A stretch of 64,000 nucleotides of DNA from Candidatus Zixiibacteriota bacterium (GTDB taxonomy: Bacteria; Zixibacteria; MSB-5A5; GN15; FEB-12). Position 1 is the first letter of the stretch; each line of letters starts with the position of its first letter. The DNA is taken from the NCBI GenBank assembly GCA_029860345.1, contig JAOUBJ010000019.1, positions 1 through 64,000 on the forward strand, given 5' to 3'. Below, piece after piece: positions 18,647 to 27,825 of the stretch. Under the pieces are notes generated by a model. That model had not been told where the DNA came from, ran no database searches, and was given only the letters and a program-made list of their open reading frames with translations. Position numbers and translations under genes: made by a program.

Positions 18647-20185
18647 TCACAGCCACAGCTTGCGGTCAAGCGAACGGTAGTGGATGGCCTCGGCGATATG
18701 GCCCAGTTCGATATCCGAAGCGCCGGCCAAATCAGCTATTGTACGCGCCACTTTGAGAATCCGATCATACGCCCGCGCCGATAACCCCTGCTGCTGAATG
18801 GCCATGGCCAAGAGCGATTGGGACTTTTCATCTACTTTACAGTAGGTTCGAATGTCGCGCGATTCCATGTGAGCGTTGCAGAACATCTTCTTCTCGCTTT
18901 CGAACCGGGTTAGTTGCGCCTGCCGCGCCCGATTGACTCGTTCGCGGATAGCATCGGATTTCTCCCCGCTGGTCTCGGAAGAGAGTTCCTGGAATTTCAC
19001 CGACGGAACCGTGATATGGATATCGATTCGATCCATCAGGGGACCGCTGATCCGCGACATATAACGCTGAATCTCGGTGGTGGAGCAGTTGCACTCATGG
19101 GCCGGATCACCGTAGTAGCCGCACGGGCAGGGGTTCATAGCCGCCACCAGCATGAACCCGGCCGGATAGGTCAGAGTAGTCGCCGCCCGTGAGATGGTCA
19201 CCGCGTTGTCTTCCATCGGCTGACGGAGCATCTCAAGAATATCTTTCTTGAACTCGGGCAGTTCATCCAAGAACAGCACGCCATGATGGGCCAGCGAGAC
19301 CTCGCCCGGTTTGGGAATGGCGCCGCCGCCGATCAGTCCGGCATAAGAGATCGAGTGATGCGGCGATCGGAACGGTCGTGTCGCAACCAGCGATGATTCA
19401 GCCGTCAGTTGCCCCGCCACCGAGTGGATTTTGGTTGTCTCAAGCGCTTCCTCAAGTGACATATCGGGCAGAATCGTCGGCATCCGCCGGGCCAGCATGG
19501 TTTTGCCGGAGCCGGGCGGTCCGATCATGACGATATTATGGCCACCGGCGGCCGCGACTTCCAGCGCCCGTTTGGCTGATTCCTGACCCTTGACATCGGC
19601 AAAGTCGATTGTGTATTTGTGGGCGGCATCGAAGGCTGAGTTGATATCGACGTGGAACTGTCGGATGCTCGATTCATCTTCCAGAAAGTGGATCGCCTCT
19701 TTTAGCGAGCGCACCGGAAACACCGGCAGGGTACCGGCCATGGCTGCTTCTTCGGCGTTTTGCCCGGGGACGATCAACCCTTTGAGGCCGTTGTTGCCGT
19801 TGAGTACCATCGCCATAGGCAAAACGCCCGGTACTGCCCGGAGGGCGCCGTCGAGCGACAGTTCGCCCAGGATCACGAACTCATCGCAGCGGTCGCGCAG
19901 CACTTGTCCGGTGGCGGCCAGGATACCGACTGCGATAGGCAGGTCGAAAGCCGAGCCTTCCTTCTTGATATCCGCCGGAGCGAGGTTGATGGTTACCCGT
20001 TTGGAGGGAAAGATAAAATCGGAGTTTTTGATAGCCGCGGTCACCCGTTCCTTGGATTCCCGTACCGCTCCTTCCGGCAGCCCGACGGTGACAAAAGCGG
20101 GAAGCTGCTGTTGAATGTCAGCCTCGACCTCGACCCTGTAGGCATCGACGCCCATGGTGGCGGATGAAATCACTCTGGCCAGCAT
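18647..20185 (-). CDS. comM: ComM/YifB-family Mg-chelatase-like AAA+ ATPase
   Basis: 512 residues, the normal family length. The N-terminal ChlI-like/Lon-protease-fold domain ([12 protein letters not shown] through about 190) is followed by the AAA+ core with Walker [16 protein letters not shown] and Walker [12 protein letters not shown], sensor residues, then the C-terminal Mg-chelatase domain ([20 protein letters not shown]). ComM is a hexameric branch-migration helicase that helps integrate incoming DNA in natural transformation; orthologues are widespread also in species not known to be competent. No other competence gene is in the window. Confidence 0.95.
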   Translation of the reverse strand: MLARVISSATMGVDAYRVEVEADIQQQLPAFVTVGLPEGAVRESKERVTAAIKNSDFIFPSKRVTINLAPADIKKEGSAFDLPIAVGILAATGQVLRDRCDEFVILGELSLDGALRAVPGVLPMAMVLNGNNGLKGLIVPGQNAEEAAMAGTLPVFPVRSLKEAIHFLEDESSIRQFHVDINSAFDAAHKYTIDFADVKGQESAKRALEVAAAGGHNIVMIGPPGSGKTMLARRMPTILPDMSLEEALETTKIHSVAGQLTAESSLVATRPFRSPHHSISYAGLIGGGAIPKPGEVSLAHHGVLFLDELPEFKKDILEMLRQPMEDNAVTISRAATTLTYPAGFMLVAAMNPCPCGYYGDPAHECNCSTTEIQRYMSRISGPLMDRIDIHITVPSVKFQELSSETSGEKSDAIRERVNRARQAQLTRFESEKKMFCNAHMESRDIRTYCKVDEKSQSLLAMAIQQQGLSARAYDRILKVARTIADLAGASDIELGHIAEAIHYRSLDRKLWL

Positions 20186-20742
20186 ACAGACTCTCTTTCC
20201 TTTTTGAGCTAACCTGTGTCTTGTAGGCAGACTGCACCGTATGGTACCAGACGCTGGGATTGGCAGGTCTTAGCTCTCTTGGTTCAACCTCCGGGGCCTG
20301 AGCGCTTTCAGCGGGAGAGGCGGCCAGCACGTGATCCGCCTCTCCCTGATCGAAGGTCCGCGATGTCATTTCCGACCCGCGGGCGCCCCGCAAGCCCCTC
20401 TTGTCTGCGCGGATTATAACCCCCACCACTGACAGGTACTGTCAGTCAAAAATACTGAACTTGTAGTTTTTTTGTGATACGGTGCTGGTCAGTAGGGTAG
20501 GTCTGTCTTCAGACCTGCCGACAAAGTCTGGTTCACGCCGCGGCGCGCAGGCGAAGACGGACCCGCCCTGCTTGTAATGAAGTGGCTACATATTCAAAGA
20601 CAACTTCCCAAGCTTCAGCTTGTCAAGCTGGAAGTCCCACTGAAAGCCGATGTGTGGTCAGGCCACTACCTCTGGTTGTGTGACCATCACGCCAAAGAGT
20701 ACGCTCTGTAGCCGACAGCCCGCCCACCAGAGAATAAACATC
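20186..20742. repeat. Intergenic region with one dispersed repeat copy (20530-20575)
   Basis: No gene. At 20530-20575 lies the reverse complement of a GTAGGGYGGGTCCGYCTTCG repeat also found at 25116-25161 and 58488-58533. A related GTAGGTCTGTCTTCAGACCTGC palindrome lies just before it near 20500. The rest shows nothing recognisable. Confidence 0.6.
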
Positions 20743-20770
20743 TTGCGAAAAGCTCCAACCTGGGTATAAT
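20743..20770 (+). promoter_or_regulatory. Sigma-70-like promoter for the 20842 lipoprotein gene
   Basis: TTGCGA (20743-20748) and a perfect TATAAT (20765-20770) with a 16-base spacer, about 70 bases upstream of the start codon. Confidence 0.5.
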
Positions 20771-20841
20771 CTTATAAGCATGCGAATGTCCATGCGATGC
20801 GATAATCCGCATCGTGAGGGCGCAATCGGAAGGAGGAGGCG

Positions 20842-21468
20842 ATGACATGCGAAGGTAGATTCATTCAACGATGGTTCCCGAGATTGATAGTCTGTTTGAT
20901 GGCCGGGCTGTTGTGGTTGTCTTGCGGCCAGTCCGGTGTGTCGGACGATGGTGATGGTTTTGTTCAATCGTTGCCGAAACTGCCGGCCGATCAGGCAATT
21001 CTGTTTGAGGTCGGCTATGTCAACGGGGCTTGGGGCTACAGGTGCGAGGGTTGGTATATCGATGGATCAGGGCGGCGTTACTCGTACCACTACGAACATG
21101 ACGATGATCCCTGGCGACCAGAGAACCACGAAGCAATCACCGAACAGGAACTGTTGGAGAAATTTAGCCACGGCGCCGAGTTTCTGGGGGTTGTCGATCC
21201 GGCGGAGGTGGCAGCTTCCAAAGCTCTGATACCGGCCAGCGCAGTTGGGACTATGTCCGATGTTGCTCGCCGTTGTGCCGACTTCGGTACAGCCAGGTAT
21301 CTTGCTTATGTGCGCGACGATTCGACACTTACCTATCGCACGGTTCTGTTATACCAGCACGGTGATATGGCCTACAGGAATCTCTCTGTGGAGGCGAGGA
21401 CACTCTTTGACTGGTTGCGCGAGGTGTCTGATCAACGGGGCGAAATCCCCTGCCCAGCCCCGGAGTGA
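20842..21468 (+). CDS. Hypothetical lipoprotein
   Basis: 208 residues, preceded by GGAGGAGG. The leader (basic residues, then a hydrophobic stretch) ends in LWLSC, a lipobox. The mature domain contains an aromatic-rich middle (GWYIDGSGRRYSYHYEHDDD) and a helical second half; no enzyme motif is visible. It ends convergently with the TPR lipoprotein gene at 21515. I do not recognise the family. Confidence 0.65.
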   Translation: MTCEGRFIQRWFPRLIVCLMAGLLWLSCGQSGVSDDGDGFVQSLPKLPADQAILFEVGYVNGAWGYRCEGWYIDGSGRRYSYHYEHDDDPWRPENHEAITEQELLEKFSHGAEFLGVVDPAEVAASKALIPASAVGTMSDVARRCADFGTARYLAYVRDDSTLTYRTVLLYQHGDMAYRNLSVEARTLFDWLREVSDQRGEIPCPAPE

Positions 21469-21514
21469 GGGGGGCAACCGGGACACCTGTTGCCAGCCCC
21501 GCTGGCACTGTGCA

Positions 21515-22087
21515 TCATTGGTCTTCGAGTGCTTTTTCCAGTTCTCGGATTTCCTCTCTGGCCCGCTGGACTGACCGCTTGTCTTCATCGCGGCTTCGAA
21601 ACATGTACTTCTTGTAGTCCAAAAGAGCGCCCTCCAAATCACCGACACGCTTCCGTGCATCAGCACGGAAATAGTACACCTTGGCATTATCAAGCCCGAG
21701 TTCTACAGCTTTGGTGAACTCTCTTACCGCACCGGCAGGATCTGTCTCGCCATCCTCACGGGCGACCAGGTGACTGAATCCGCGATGGAAATAGGCCCTG
21801 GCGTTGTCAGGGTCGATTTTAAGAACCTCGTCATAGTCAAGCATGGCCCGTTCGGGATCACCGAGCTTATCATAGGTATGCCCACGTCGTATGTAGGCCT
21901 TTATCAGGAGAGAGTCTATCGCAAGAGCTTCGGTATAGAGAGAAATCGCCTCTTCAAGGTCGCCGTTATCTTCAGATTTCATTGCGTACTTGAGATATGC
22001 GGATGCGCTTTTTCGGCCTCCGGTGCAATTAATCGTCAGAGTAGCCACAATGCTGACAGCTATCAGTGAACATGTTGCTTTTGACAT
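21515..22087 (-). CDS. TPR lipoprotein
   Basis: 190 residues from ATG 22087 (a GTG twelve bases upstream is possible). The leader ends in LTINC, a lipobox. The rest is three to four canonical TPRs: DNGDLEEAISLYTEALAID, AYIRRGHTYDKLGDPERAMLDYDEVLKID and YFHRGFSHL through ALLDYKKYMFRS. It is a small protein-interaction lipoprotein of the periplasm or outer membrane. Partner unknown. Confidence 0.75.
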   Translation of the reverse strand: MSKATCSLIAVSIVATLTINCTGGRKSASAYLKYAMKSEDNGDLEEAISLYTEALAIDSLLIKAYIRRGHTYDKLGDPERAMLDYDEVLKIDPDNARAYFHRGFSHLVAREDGETDPAGAVREFTKAVELGLDNAKVYYFRADARKRVGDLEGALLDYKKYMFRSRDEDKRSVQRAREEIRELEKALEDQ

Positions 22088-22159
22088 GATACCAGTCACT
22101 GGCGAATGGTCAATGACCTATTAGATTCACACCCAAGAACACGACAATCGACGGTCCCC

Positions 22160-22825
22160 CTACCCCTCGACTTGTTTGCGAGCGGCGTTCTTGAGCTTGT
22201 CGTTGGCGAAGATGGCTATGTCGACCCGGCGGTTGGCCTGACGCCCGGCGTTGGTATCGTTGGTCGCAACCGGCTGATCGGGACCATACCCCATCATGCG
22301 AAACCGCGAGGCAATAACGTTCAGTCCGGTCATGTGATTGGCCACCGACTGGGCCCGCCTAAGCGATAGATCCATGTTGTGGTCGTGCGTTCCGGTTATG
22401 TCGGTGTGCCCCTCCACCAGGACATCGGTGTCCGGATACTTGTTCAGCACTTCAGCCAGCCGAGTGAGATTGGTTTTGGCTTCCGGGTGCAAGCCGGATG
22501 AGTTCACATCGAATAGAATTCCCGAATCAAAAGTGATCTTGATTCCCTCGCCGACCCGCTCGACAGTGGCGCCTTCCAAGTCCTTTTCAATCTCCGCCGC
22601 CTGCTTGTCCATGTAGTTACCGATGTAAGCCCCGGCTGCACCACCGATAGCCGCGCCCAGAATTGCCCCCACGGCGGTGTTACCGGCTTTGTCTCCGATG
22701 ACACCACCAAGTACCGCCCCCGCACCGGCCCCGATGACGGCGCCCTTGTTCTTTCGTGACCATCCGCACCCCATGGAGCTTGCCAACACCAGGGCGCACA
22801 ATCCGACAATAAACACTCGTTTCAT
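22160..22825 (-). CDS. OmpA-family peptidoglycan-binding lipoprotein with glycine zipper (YiaD-like)
   Basis: 221 residues. Lipobox near residues 17-20 (ASSMGC), then a long Gly/Ala-rich glycine-zipper segment (about 30-75, repeated GAxxGxxxG), then an OmpA C-terminal domain (about 95-210) with FDVNSSGL, VLVEGHTDITG, LSLRRAQSVANHM and NRRVDIAI. The last region carries the conserved Asp and Arg that bind diaminopimelate of peptidoglycan. It would tether the outer membrane to the wall. Monocistronic by spacing. Confidence 0.9.
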   Translation of the reverse strand: MKRVFIVGLCALVLASSMGCGWSRKNKGAVIGAGAGAVLGGVIGDKAGNTAVGAILGAAIGGAAGAYIGNYMDKQAAEIEKDLEGATVERVGEGIKITFDSGILFDVNSSGLHPEAKTNLTRLAEVLNKYPDTDVLVEGHTDITGTHDHNMDLSLRRAQSVANHMTGLNVIASRFRMMGYGPDQPVATNDTNAGRQANRRVDIAIFANDKLKNAARKQVEG

Positions 22826-22962
22826 TTGGACAACTCCTTCGTTTTAGTCATGACATCCAATCAGCCATCCGCCGATTGCATGATAAAACGGTAGCCCCCG
22901 GTGTCATCAGGGTCAAGTTTTAAGGTTGGATTCCGGGGATTCCTCGATTTTTGGAAATTCCG

Positions 22963-24075
22963 CTACTTTTTCTGCAATAGGGCGAAAATCTCATGCCCGA
23001 CATTCAAGTGAACGGGCAGGCGAATGATACATCGATCCCGGAAACGACAGTACCAGGGCGCGAGCGATTTTAGTTTGGGATGAAGCCACCACTCGTTGAG
23101 AACTTCTCGTTTGACAACATCGAACGCTCTGAGTTTGCCTTCGTTTTGACGTACCATAGACGCAGCCGATTTCCGTGTCGATGGCGTGCATGCGTTCTTG
23201 TCCCGCAACCCCCAACCACGTCCCCTTCTGGTACCTTTTAGACCATAGTTGTAGAAATCGACCGTCGCGAATCCCAGTTTGTTCAAAAACCGTTCAAGGC
23301 CGCGGCCATCGAAATAGTTGACGTGATTGATAAGTATCTCCGATGGTTGCGCGCTCAGACGCCAGCGGGCAAAGCCGGCCCAGGCATCTTCATGTCCGTT
23401 CGGTGTGATAAAATGGAAATAGCCGCCATCGTCCAGGATTTCCAAAACGTTTTTCGTCACTTTCGATATATCGCCGACGTGTTCGATTATGTCTCTGGCC
23501 ACCACAAGATCGAATCGTCCGCAGGCACTGGTATCGATTGTCTCCGGGGTCGCCTTGATCGTCTTGAAACCATGTTCCGCTTTGATCCGGTCCAGCACTT
23601 CGTCGAGAACATCAAGAACGGTGAATTCAGCTTGCTCAAATACGAACTGCATTCCCGCTGCGAAGTAACCGCTGCCGGGGCCGAGTTCCAACACCCGCGA
23701 GGGACGAATTCCCTTGGCTTTCAGGCGCGATGCAAAAGCCACCCCCCGCCGATAGTTCCTTACGCAATTCCTGAGTTGGCTGTGGCGCGATTCGGCCATG
23801 GTTTCCTGAATGTAGTATGCGTAACAACCAAGAGCCGTCTCTTCATCGGTCAACATTGGATCAAACTGGGTCAGGTTGCATTGGGGGCAGGTCATCAGGT
23901 CGCACTCTTTGATGTCCCAATAGTGAACTTCCGATATCTTGAGCCCTTCAAGGCACCCGCACATTCGGCAGGGTTCCGCCCGCCTATGTCGTTCCCCGGT
24001 CATCTTGCGTGGAATTGGGAACAACGACAGTAGACCGCCCCACAGCCTTCGGACCAGCGGGATGTTCTTACTCAT
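22963..24075 (-). CDS. Class I SAM-dependent methyltransferase with N-terminal zinc-binding region
   Basis: 370 residues. Residues about 35-75 carry paired cysteines (CRMCGC and CPQC), a small zinc ribbon typical of sugar or polysaccharide C-methyltransferases. The Rossmann methyltransferase core follows: motif I VLELGPGSGYFAAG (about 130-143), an acidic residue at the end of the second strand (TVLDV), and LVVARDIIEHVGD. The C-terminal 120 residues are family-specific. The substrate is not evident; Zn-ribbon members often act on nucleotide sugars or polysaccharide. No sugar-synthesis genes adjoin it. Confidence 0.75.
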   Translation of the reverse strand: MSKNIPLVRRLWGGLLSLFPIPRKMTGERHRRAEPCRMCGCLEGLKISEVHYWDIKECDLMTCPQCNLTQFDPMLTDEETALGCYAYYIQETMAESRHSQLRNCVRNYRRGVAFASRLKAKGIRPSRVLELGPGSGYFAAGMQFVFEQAEFTVLDVLDEVLDRIKAEHGFKTIKATPETIDTSACGRFDLVVARDIIEHVGDISKVTKNVLEILDDGGYFHFITPNGHEDAWAGFARWRLSAQPSEILINHVNYFDGRGLERFLNKLGFATVDFYNYGLKGTRRGRGWGLRDKNACTPSTRKSAASMVRQNEGKLRAFDVVKREVLNEWWLHPKLKSLAPWYCRFRDRCIIRLPVHLNVGHEIFALLQKK

Positions 24076-24264
24076 CGGGTTGAATTCTTGTTTCTTGATA
24101 AAGGGTAGAGGCTGTCACGTGAGCAAGATTAGCAGTCTGGTTGCCGTTTGTCAAGGTTCGGGATTTGGCCATAAGCGCCGAAACCACCCCACCTAAAAAA
24201 ACCACCGAATCCGCCGATTAGTACCTTATATGTTCTATGGGTCCAAAGCAGCAGGAGGGAATCC

Positions 24265-24663
24265 ATGAACGATAAGCGAAGACAGAAACGACACGAAACA
24301 AGCGATCTTCTGAAAGTGCTTGATAGGGACTCCGGGCAGCCCGTAGCAAACCTGGCCAACCTGTCGACCGAAGGGGCTATGTTCGTCTCGCACGGGCCGG
24401 TGAAAGTCGGCCGGTTGTTTAAGTGCAAGCTTGATTTGCCGCAGCCAATTATGGATCAAACCAAGATCGAATTCGATGCGGAATGTCGCTGGTGCAAACA
24501 GGATGTCGTTCAGAACCGTCACGAATCCGGATACAGCCTAACCAATGTCTCGGACACAGACAAAGAGATAATCTCTTATCTAATCCTGCGATGTGTTATC
24601 GACGAATGGTCCCAATCGGATACTCAGCCGCGTACTCGAACCGAGGAGTCGGTCGATCGATGA
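24265..24663 (+). CDS. PilZ-domain protein, first of a tandem pair
   Basis: 132 residues and a single PilZ domain. The c-di-GMP-binding signature is complete: R5-x-x-x-R9 in the leader and NLSTEG (N-x-S-x-x-G) about 40 residues later, then the beta-barrel strands (IEFDAECRWCK, SGYSLTNVS). An upstream GGAGGG suits the start at 24265. It would act as a c-di-GMP effector. The following gene is a homologue 10 bases downstream. Confidence 0.85.
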   Translation: MNDKRRQKRHETSDLLKVLDRDSGQPVANLANLSTEGAMFVSHGPVKVGRLFKCKLDLPQPIMDQTKIEFDAECRWCKQDVVQNRHESGYSLTNVSDTDKEIISYLILRCVIDEWSQSDTQPRTRTEESVDR

Positions 24664-24673
24664 GGGTTTTTCT

Positions 24674-25039
24674 ATGATGGACCGGCGAAGACTGACGCGC
24701 TACGAGGTCGAGGAATACTATCCGGTAGTGGAGAGGGAGACCGACCGGGCAGTGGGGCGGCTGGCCAATCTTTCGATTGAGGGTGTCATGCTGATCACTG
24801 AAGAGCCGGTGAAAAAACGGACACTTCTCAAGCTGACCCTCAAACTTCCGACACCGGTTTTGGGTCACGCCACGGTCGAATTCGATGCCGAGTGTCGCTG
24901 GAGCCGCAAGGGGAGAGGTGTTGACTGGTTTGAGTCGGGCTACAGACTGAAAAATGTCCCGATAGAAGACCAGACGACTATCTTGTGCCTGGTGATGCAA
25001 CTCCTGGCCGACAAGACCACCGACCAAGAACTGGCCTGA
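24674..25039 (+). CDS. PilZ-domain protein, second of a tandem pair
   Basis: 121 residues from ATG 24674, preceded by GAGGG at seven bases; the frame is open further upstream but only into the first gene. R5-x-x-x-R9 and NLSIEG give the intact c-di-GMP motif, and VEFDAECRWSRK and SGYRLKNV align closely with the first gene, so this is a tandem duplication. The two are probably co-transcribed and respond to the same messenger with different partners or affinities. Confidence 0.85.
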   Translation: MMDRRRLTRYEVEEYYPVVERETDRAVGRLANLSIEGVMLITEEPVKKRTLLKLTLKLPTPVLGHATVEFDAECRWSRKGRGVDWFESGYRLKNVPIEDQTTILCLVMQLLADKTTDQELA

Positions 25040-25081
25040 CGCGGGACTGCACGAACCGACTAGCAATCTCCAATCACACTT

Positions 25082-25194
25082 GTAGGTCAGGAGGCCTGTC
25101 CTCCTGACGAGTTCTGTAGGGCGGGTCCGTCTTCGCCTGCGCGCCGTGGCGTGAACCCGCCGATTGTGTCAGGACAACAAGGGTCCTGACCTAC
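25082..25194. repeat. Composite palindromic repeat bounded by inverted GTAGGTCAGGA
   Basis: The outer arms GTAGGTCAGGA (25082-25092) and TCCTGACCTAC (25184-25194) are inverted. Inside are a smaller hairpin (GTCAGGA..TCCTGAC) and the GTAGGGCGGGTCCGTCTTCG unit (25116-25161) shared with 20530-20575 (inverted) and 58488-58533. Related bounded palindromes are at 34758-34829 and 44000-44028. Confidence 0.7.
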
Positions 25195-25199
25195 AAAGA

Positions 25200-25652
25200 T
25201 CACGGCTCATAACTCACATGGTGGACACTCTTGAGTGTCTTGCGGTGGGGGAATTTCGATGACGGTATACAAAAATCCGCGCCCTCTTTACGGCGCATCC
25301 GGACAGTATAATCCTGGCAAGCCTGACATCGACGGATCGACCCCAAAGCCTCCCGTTTGATCCGACGGCGTTTGTTGTGGTTCGGCGCAAATACCGGCTC
25401 GCCGATAATCTTGTATCCCTTGGTCGGGTCGTCGTTGTCGTGGTACTTCACGCCGCCGATAACGTTGTTGGTGCCCGGTTCGTACAACGTGGCGCCGGGA
25501 CATTCGATAAAGACACTGTCTTCAGATTCCTGCTGATCGACGAATATACGTGAAACATCGATCTCGTCCGAATTACATTCAAAGCACAACCAGACGCCTT
25601 TCTGTTTCAAAAGAGGTCGGTTGCAGTTGATGCATCTTTTTTTATCGTCCAT
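25200..25652 (-). CDS. Zinc-ribbon protein of unknown function
   Basis: 150 residues. The N-terminus is a zinc ribbon with two CxxC pairs (CINC at 8-11 and CFEC about 15 residues later). The middle is beta-rich and a third CxxC (CQAC) lies near residue 113, followed by another Cys. The TATA-less, short, metal-binding layout suggests a nucleic-acid or protein adaptor, but no family is recognised. It precedes (in transcription order it follows) the two small membrane-associated genes at 25849-26413. Confidence 0.55.
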   Translation of the reverse strand: MDDKKRCINCNRPLLKQKGVWLCFECNSDEIDVSRIFVDQQESEDSVFIECPGATLYEPGTNNVIGGVKYHDNDDPTKGYKIIGEPVFAPNHNKRRRIKREALGSIRRCQACQDYTVRMRRKEGADFCIPSSKFPHRKTLKSVHHVSYEP

Positions 25653-25801
25653 CTGTGCCGTTCCGTGGTTTTCAGATTGCTCTTTCTGTTTGTCTTGTGT
25701 TTCAGTTAGGTATAGAGCAAGCGACCTGCCGGAGTGGGGAGAGGTGGAGTAACGGGCTGTCGTTCAGCCGATTTGTGTGGCGGGGCGATATCCCGGCGGG
25801 C

Positions 25802-25828
25802 AAAAAAACAGCCCCAAAAAGGGGCCTG
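25802..25828 (-). terminator. Rho-independent terminator after the 25849 gene
   Basis: Read on the minus strand, CAGGCCCC-TTTTT-GGGGCTG forms a hairpin (one bulged C) followed by seven T. It lies 20 bases after the stop codon of the 25849-26184 gene. Confidence 0.85.
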
Positions 25829-25848
25829 AAAACCAGACAATGTCGGAC

Positions 25849-26184
25849 TTAACCCTTGAACAACATAATCAACGAGCAGCCAACAACCGTCACCGGCAGC
25901 AGGCTCACAAACGGCGACCCCAACACAAAGCTGCCCACAGCGGCCAGCGCGACAGACGGAATGACCACATACTTGAGAGCATCAAAACCAATCTTGACCA
26001 GGCGCCAGACTAATACCAGAGCCAGCACGGCGGCGACAATGTAGGCTGCCGTAAGTCCGTTGGGTCCGAAGTAGTCGAGAATCAGCGCCTTGATCGAACC
26101 CAGACCGCCGGTGACGCTGTCGGCTTCGGCGGCCGCCCGATCGCCCAGATCGGAAAGTTGGGCCAGTAGGTTTGCTTTAGACAT
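25849..26184 (-). CDS. Small membrane protein, hypothetical
   Basis: 111 residues with an acidic, soluble N-terminal 40 residues and then two to three hydrophobic helices (AAYIVAAVLALVLVW, VVIPSVALAAVGSFVLG, VSLLPVTVVGCSLIML). No motif recognised. Its start overlaps the end of the upstream 78-residue gene by eight bases, so both are expressed together and end at the terminator at 25802-25828. Confidence 0.65.
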   Translation of the reverse strand: MSKANLLAQLSDLGDRAAAEADSVTGGLGSIKALILDYFGPNGLTAAYIVAAVLALVLVWRLVKIGFDALKYVVIPSVALAAVGSFVLGSPFVSLLPVTVVGCSLIMLFKG

Positions 26185-26413
26185 CGGCGGTGTCTTCCAT
26201 CGGCTCGATTGTTAACGACGACTCACCCACCCGGGTCAGGCCGACCATCCGTTGGGTCAGGAAGTTTTGTGAGGTGATCCATTCATGCGACAGTTTGAGA
26301 ATGTCACCCTGGTCGACATCGGTTTCCCAGTCGAAAATAACGCGATCGATGTTGTGGTCGTCGACGACCAGATCTTCCATTGTCAGTATGAACTTGACTT
26401 TCATATTTCTCAC
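26177..26413 (-). CDS. Small acidic protein, hypothetical
   Basis: 78 residues (or 75 from the second Met), acidic, with the look of a small alpha/beta domain (KVKFILTMEDLVVDDHNIDRV). It overlaps the membrane-protein gene downstream by eight bases, which supports its being real. No family recognised. Confidence 0.55.
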   Translation of the reverse strand: MRNMKVKFILTMEDLVVDDHNIDRVIFDWETDVDQGDILKLSHEWITSQNFLTQRMVGLTRVGESSLTIEPMEDTADV

Positions 26414-26567
26414 CTGTCTGACGGTTTCCTCTTGCGTTCAGACGGGGTTGAGCAACCGAGATGCCGTTTATCCGGCTAGGTTGAGGTGGTTTGGTAACTG
26501 GTTTACTTACAGCAGCTTGGTGGGCGGATTGGCCGGCTATTGAACAGCCGGTCAGATATTTCCCAGT

Positions 26568-26607
26568 GGGGTCTATCAGACAACTATGGGGTCCATCGGA
26601 CAACTAT
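26568..26607. repeat. Two tandem 20-bp repeats, possible IS-end remnant
   Basis: GGGGTCTATCAGACAACTAT (26568-26587) is followed directly by a copy with two changes (26588-26607). The format, short tandem copies containing a GACAAC or GTTGTC core in non-coding DNA, resembles the end of an insertion sequence, like the GGACAT repeats at the window start. No transposase is next to it. Confidence 0.5.
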
Positions 26608-26642
26608 TGGATACATCCCACATCCGACAGGCTAAGATAAAA

Positions 26643-26668
26643 GCCGGGAGCTTTTTAGGGCTCCCGGC
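26643..26668 (-). terminator. Strong hairpin with T-run on the minus strand
   Basis: GCCGGGAGC (26643-26651) and GCTCCCGGC (26660-26668) form a perfect 9-bp stem; on the minus strand TTTTATCTT follows. There is no obvious minus-strand gene that it would terminate, so it may be what remains of a lost gene. Confidence 0.6.
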
Positions 26669-26788
26669 CAGTCGTATTACGGAACTGAGTTAGCTACAAT
26701 CGAAGCGTCTCAAACGTCCCGGCTGTGCGCCGCCATTTTACCCCCTCGGACGATAGATGAGCGTGTGCAGGTTTGTGCTGATGTGTAG

Positions 26789-27070
26789 ATGATGCCTGGG
26801 GGATCAGTCCTTGATCCCACAAACCTGATGGGCACTCAGCCGATGGTCCAAGACGACTCCGATCGAGCTGCAAAAATGTCTTACGTTTTTTGCATGTGCT
26901 TGGGTGTCCACGGCATCATCGAGTATCCGGGCTTTCAGATGACGCGGACGGAAAAGTGCATAGATGCTCCTCCTCAGATTTTGGTTCTTGCCAACTCGTT
27001 GGCGAAGAGTTGTTACGAAACTGGGGAAATCGTTATAGCCAATGCAAAGGCGGTCCGCAAGGCCGTGTGA
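26789..27070 (+). CDS. Doubtful short open frame
   Basis: 93 codons from ATG 26789. It lacks a clear ribosome site and a recognisable domain. A further short stretch in the same frame (GTG 27167 to TAA 27292, ending AEFAKWGTLK) looks protein-like, so the whole 26789-27292 region could be one decayed gene. Low confidence either way. Confidence 0.25.
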   Translation: MMPGGSVLDPTNLMGTQPMVQDDSDRAAKMSYVFCMCLGVHGIIEYPGFQMTRTEKCIDAPPQILVLANSLAKSCYETGEIVIANAKAVRKAV

Positions 27071-27291
27071 GGGATCTGTTGGTGTCTAAGGTGAGGTGGA
27101 AGAGCCCTGCTAAGCTTTCTTCCTGAGGGCAATTAACTATGCGATAGCGTTTTTGTCAAGCAAAAAGTGGAGTTTGAAGAACTGTTAGGCGATGATGAGT
27201 CTTCTGGAGAAAGCTATCTTGCTAACGGTTTGGACCTTCGGGCGATCAGCATGGCCGGCGCAGAGTTTGCGAAATGGGGGACGCTCAAATA

Positions 27292-27315
27292 AAAACAGGG
27301 CCGAGACCCTGTTTT
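27292..27315 (-). terminator. Rho-independent terminator after the 27367 lipoprotein gene
   Basis: On the minus strand AAAACAGGG-TCTCG-GCCCTGTTTTT followed by ATTT: a GC-rich core with A/T-flanked stem, about 50 bases after the stop codon. It may also work on the plus strand. Confidence 0.85.
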
Positions 27316-27366
27316 GCATCTAGTCGAACACCAGTCATGAATCCAATCATGACCGTGCGGTTTGGA

Positions 27367-27822
27367 TCACTCTGCTATCTTCAAAAGCCTGAGCATCTGA
27401 AGGGTAGTGCCTTCCTGCAGCTTCATGATCAGCGAATCACCTTTGGTCTCACGAACAAAGACACCCTCCGGATTCAACTCGTCGTTACAAGCACCTTCAC
27501 AGCCCTCCTCGGGCCCGGAGTTCTCCTCTTTGAGACGGATTCCTTCGGTAAGCGCATACTGGCCATCGACGGCGCAGAAGCACTCCTGCTCGGTGTAGGT
27601 TGTATCCAGGTTCATGTGATAGGATGTCTCGTCAAAGATGAAAATGACGTGAGACTTGATGGTTACCTGGTCCACACCGGCACCGAAGTTGGTGATATAT
27701 GAGTAAACACCTTCGTAGGTCCCCTTCAGAGGTGCCTCTTCCGGCAGCACTATATCGGACTGACAACTCATGAGCGCTACAATCAGGAAAAGTGCAGCCA
27801 TTAAAGCAAAGAAACGATTCAT
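27367..27822 (-). CDS. Hypothetical lipoprotein
   Basis: 151 residues from ATG 27822, with GGAG eight to ten bases upstream (an adjacent TTG is the longer alternative). The leader ends in VALMSC, a lipobox. The mature part is a beta-rich domain (KGTYEGVYSYIT, HVIFIFDETSYHM, SLIMKLQEGTTLQMLRL) with four cysteines clustered near CFCAVDGQY and GCEGAC, which could form disulfides in the periplasm. It ends at a strong terminator. I do not recognise the family. Confidence 0.7.
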   Translation of the reverse strand: MNRFFALMAALFLIVALMSCQSDIVLPEEAPLKGTYEGVYSYITNFGAGVDQVTIKSHVIFIFDETSYHMNLDTTYTEQECFCAVDGQYALTEGIRLKEENSGPEEGCEGACNDELNPEGVFVRETKGDSLIMKLQEGTTLQMLRLLKIAE

Positions 27823-27825
27823 CAA

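Noticed and set aside
20623-20967. 114-codon minus-strand frame
   Set aside because: Antisense to the promoter and start of the 20842 lipoprotein; no domain or ribosome site.
26304-26603. 99-codon minus-strand frame
   Set aside because: It reads across the tandem 20-bp repeats and overlaps the better-supported 26177 gene out of frame; no ribosome site or protein-like pattern.
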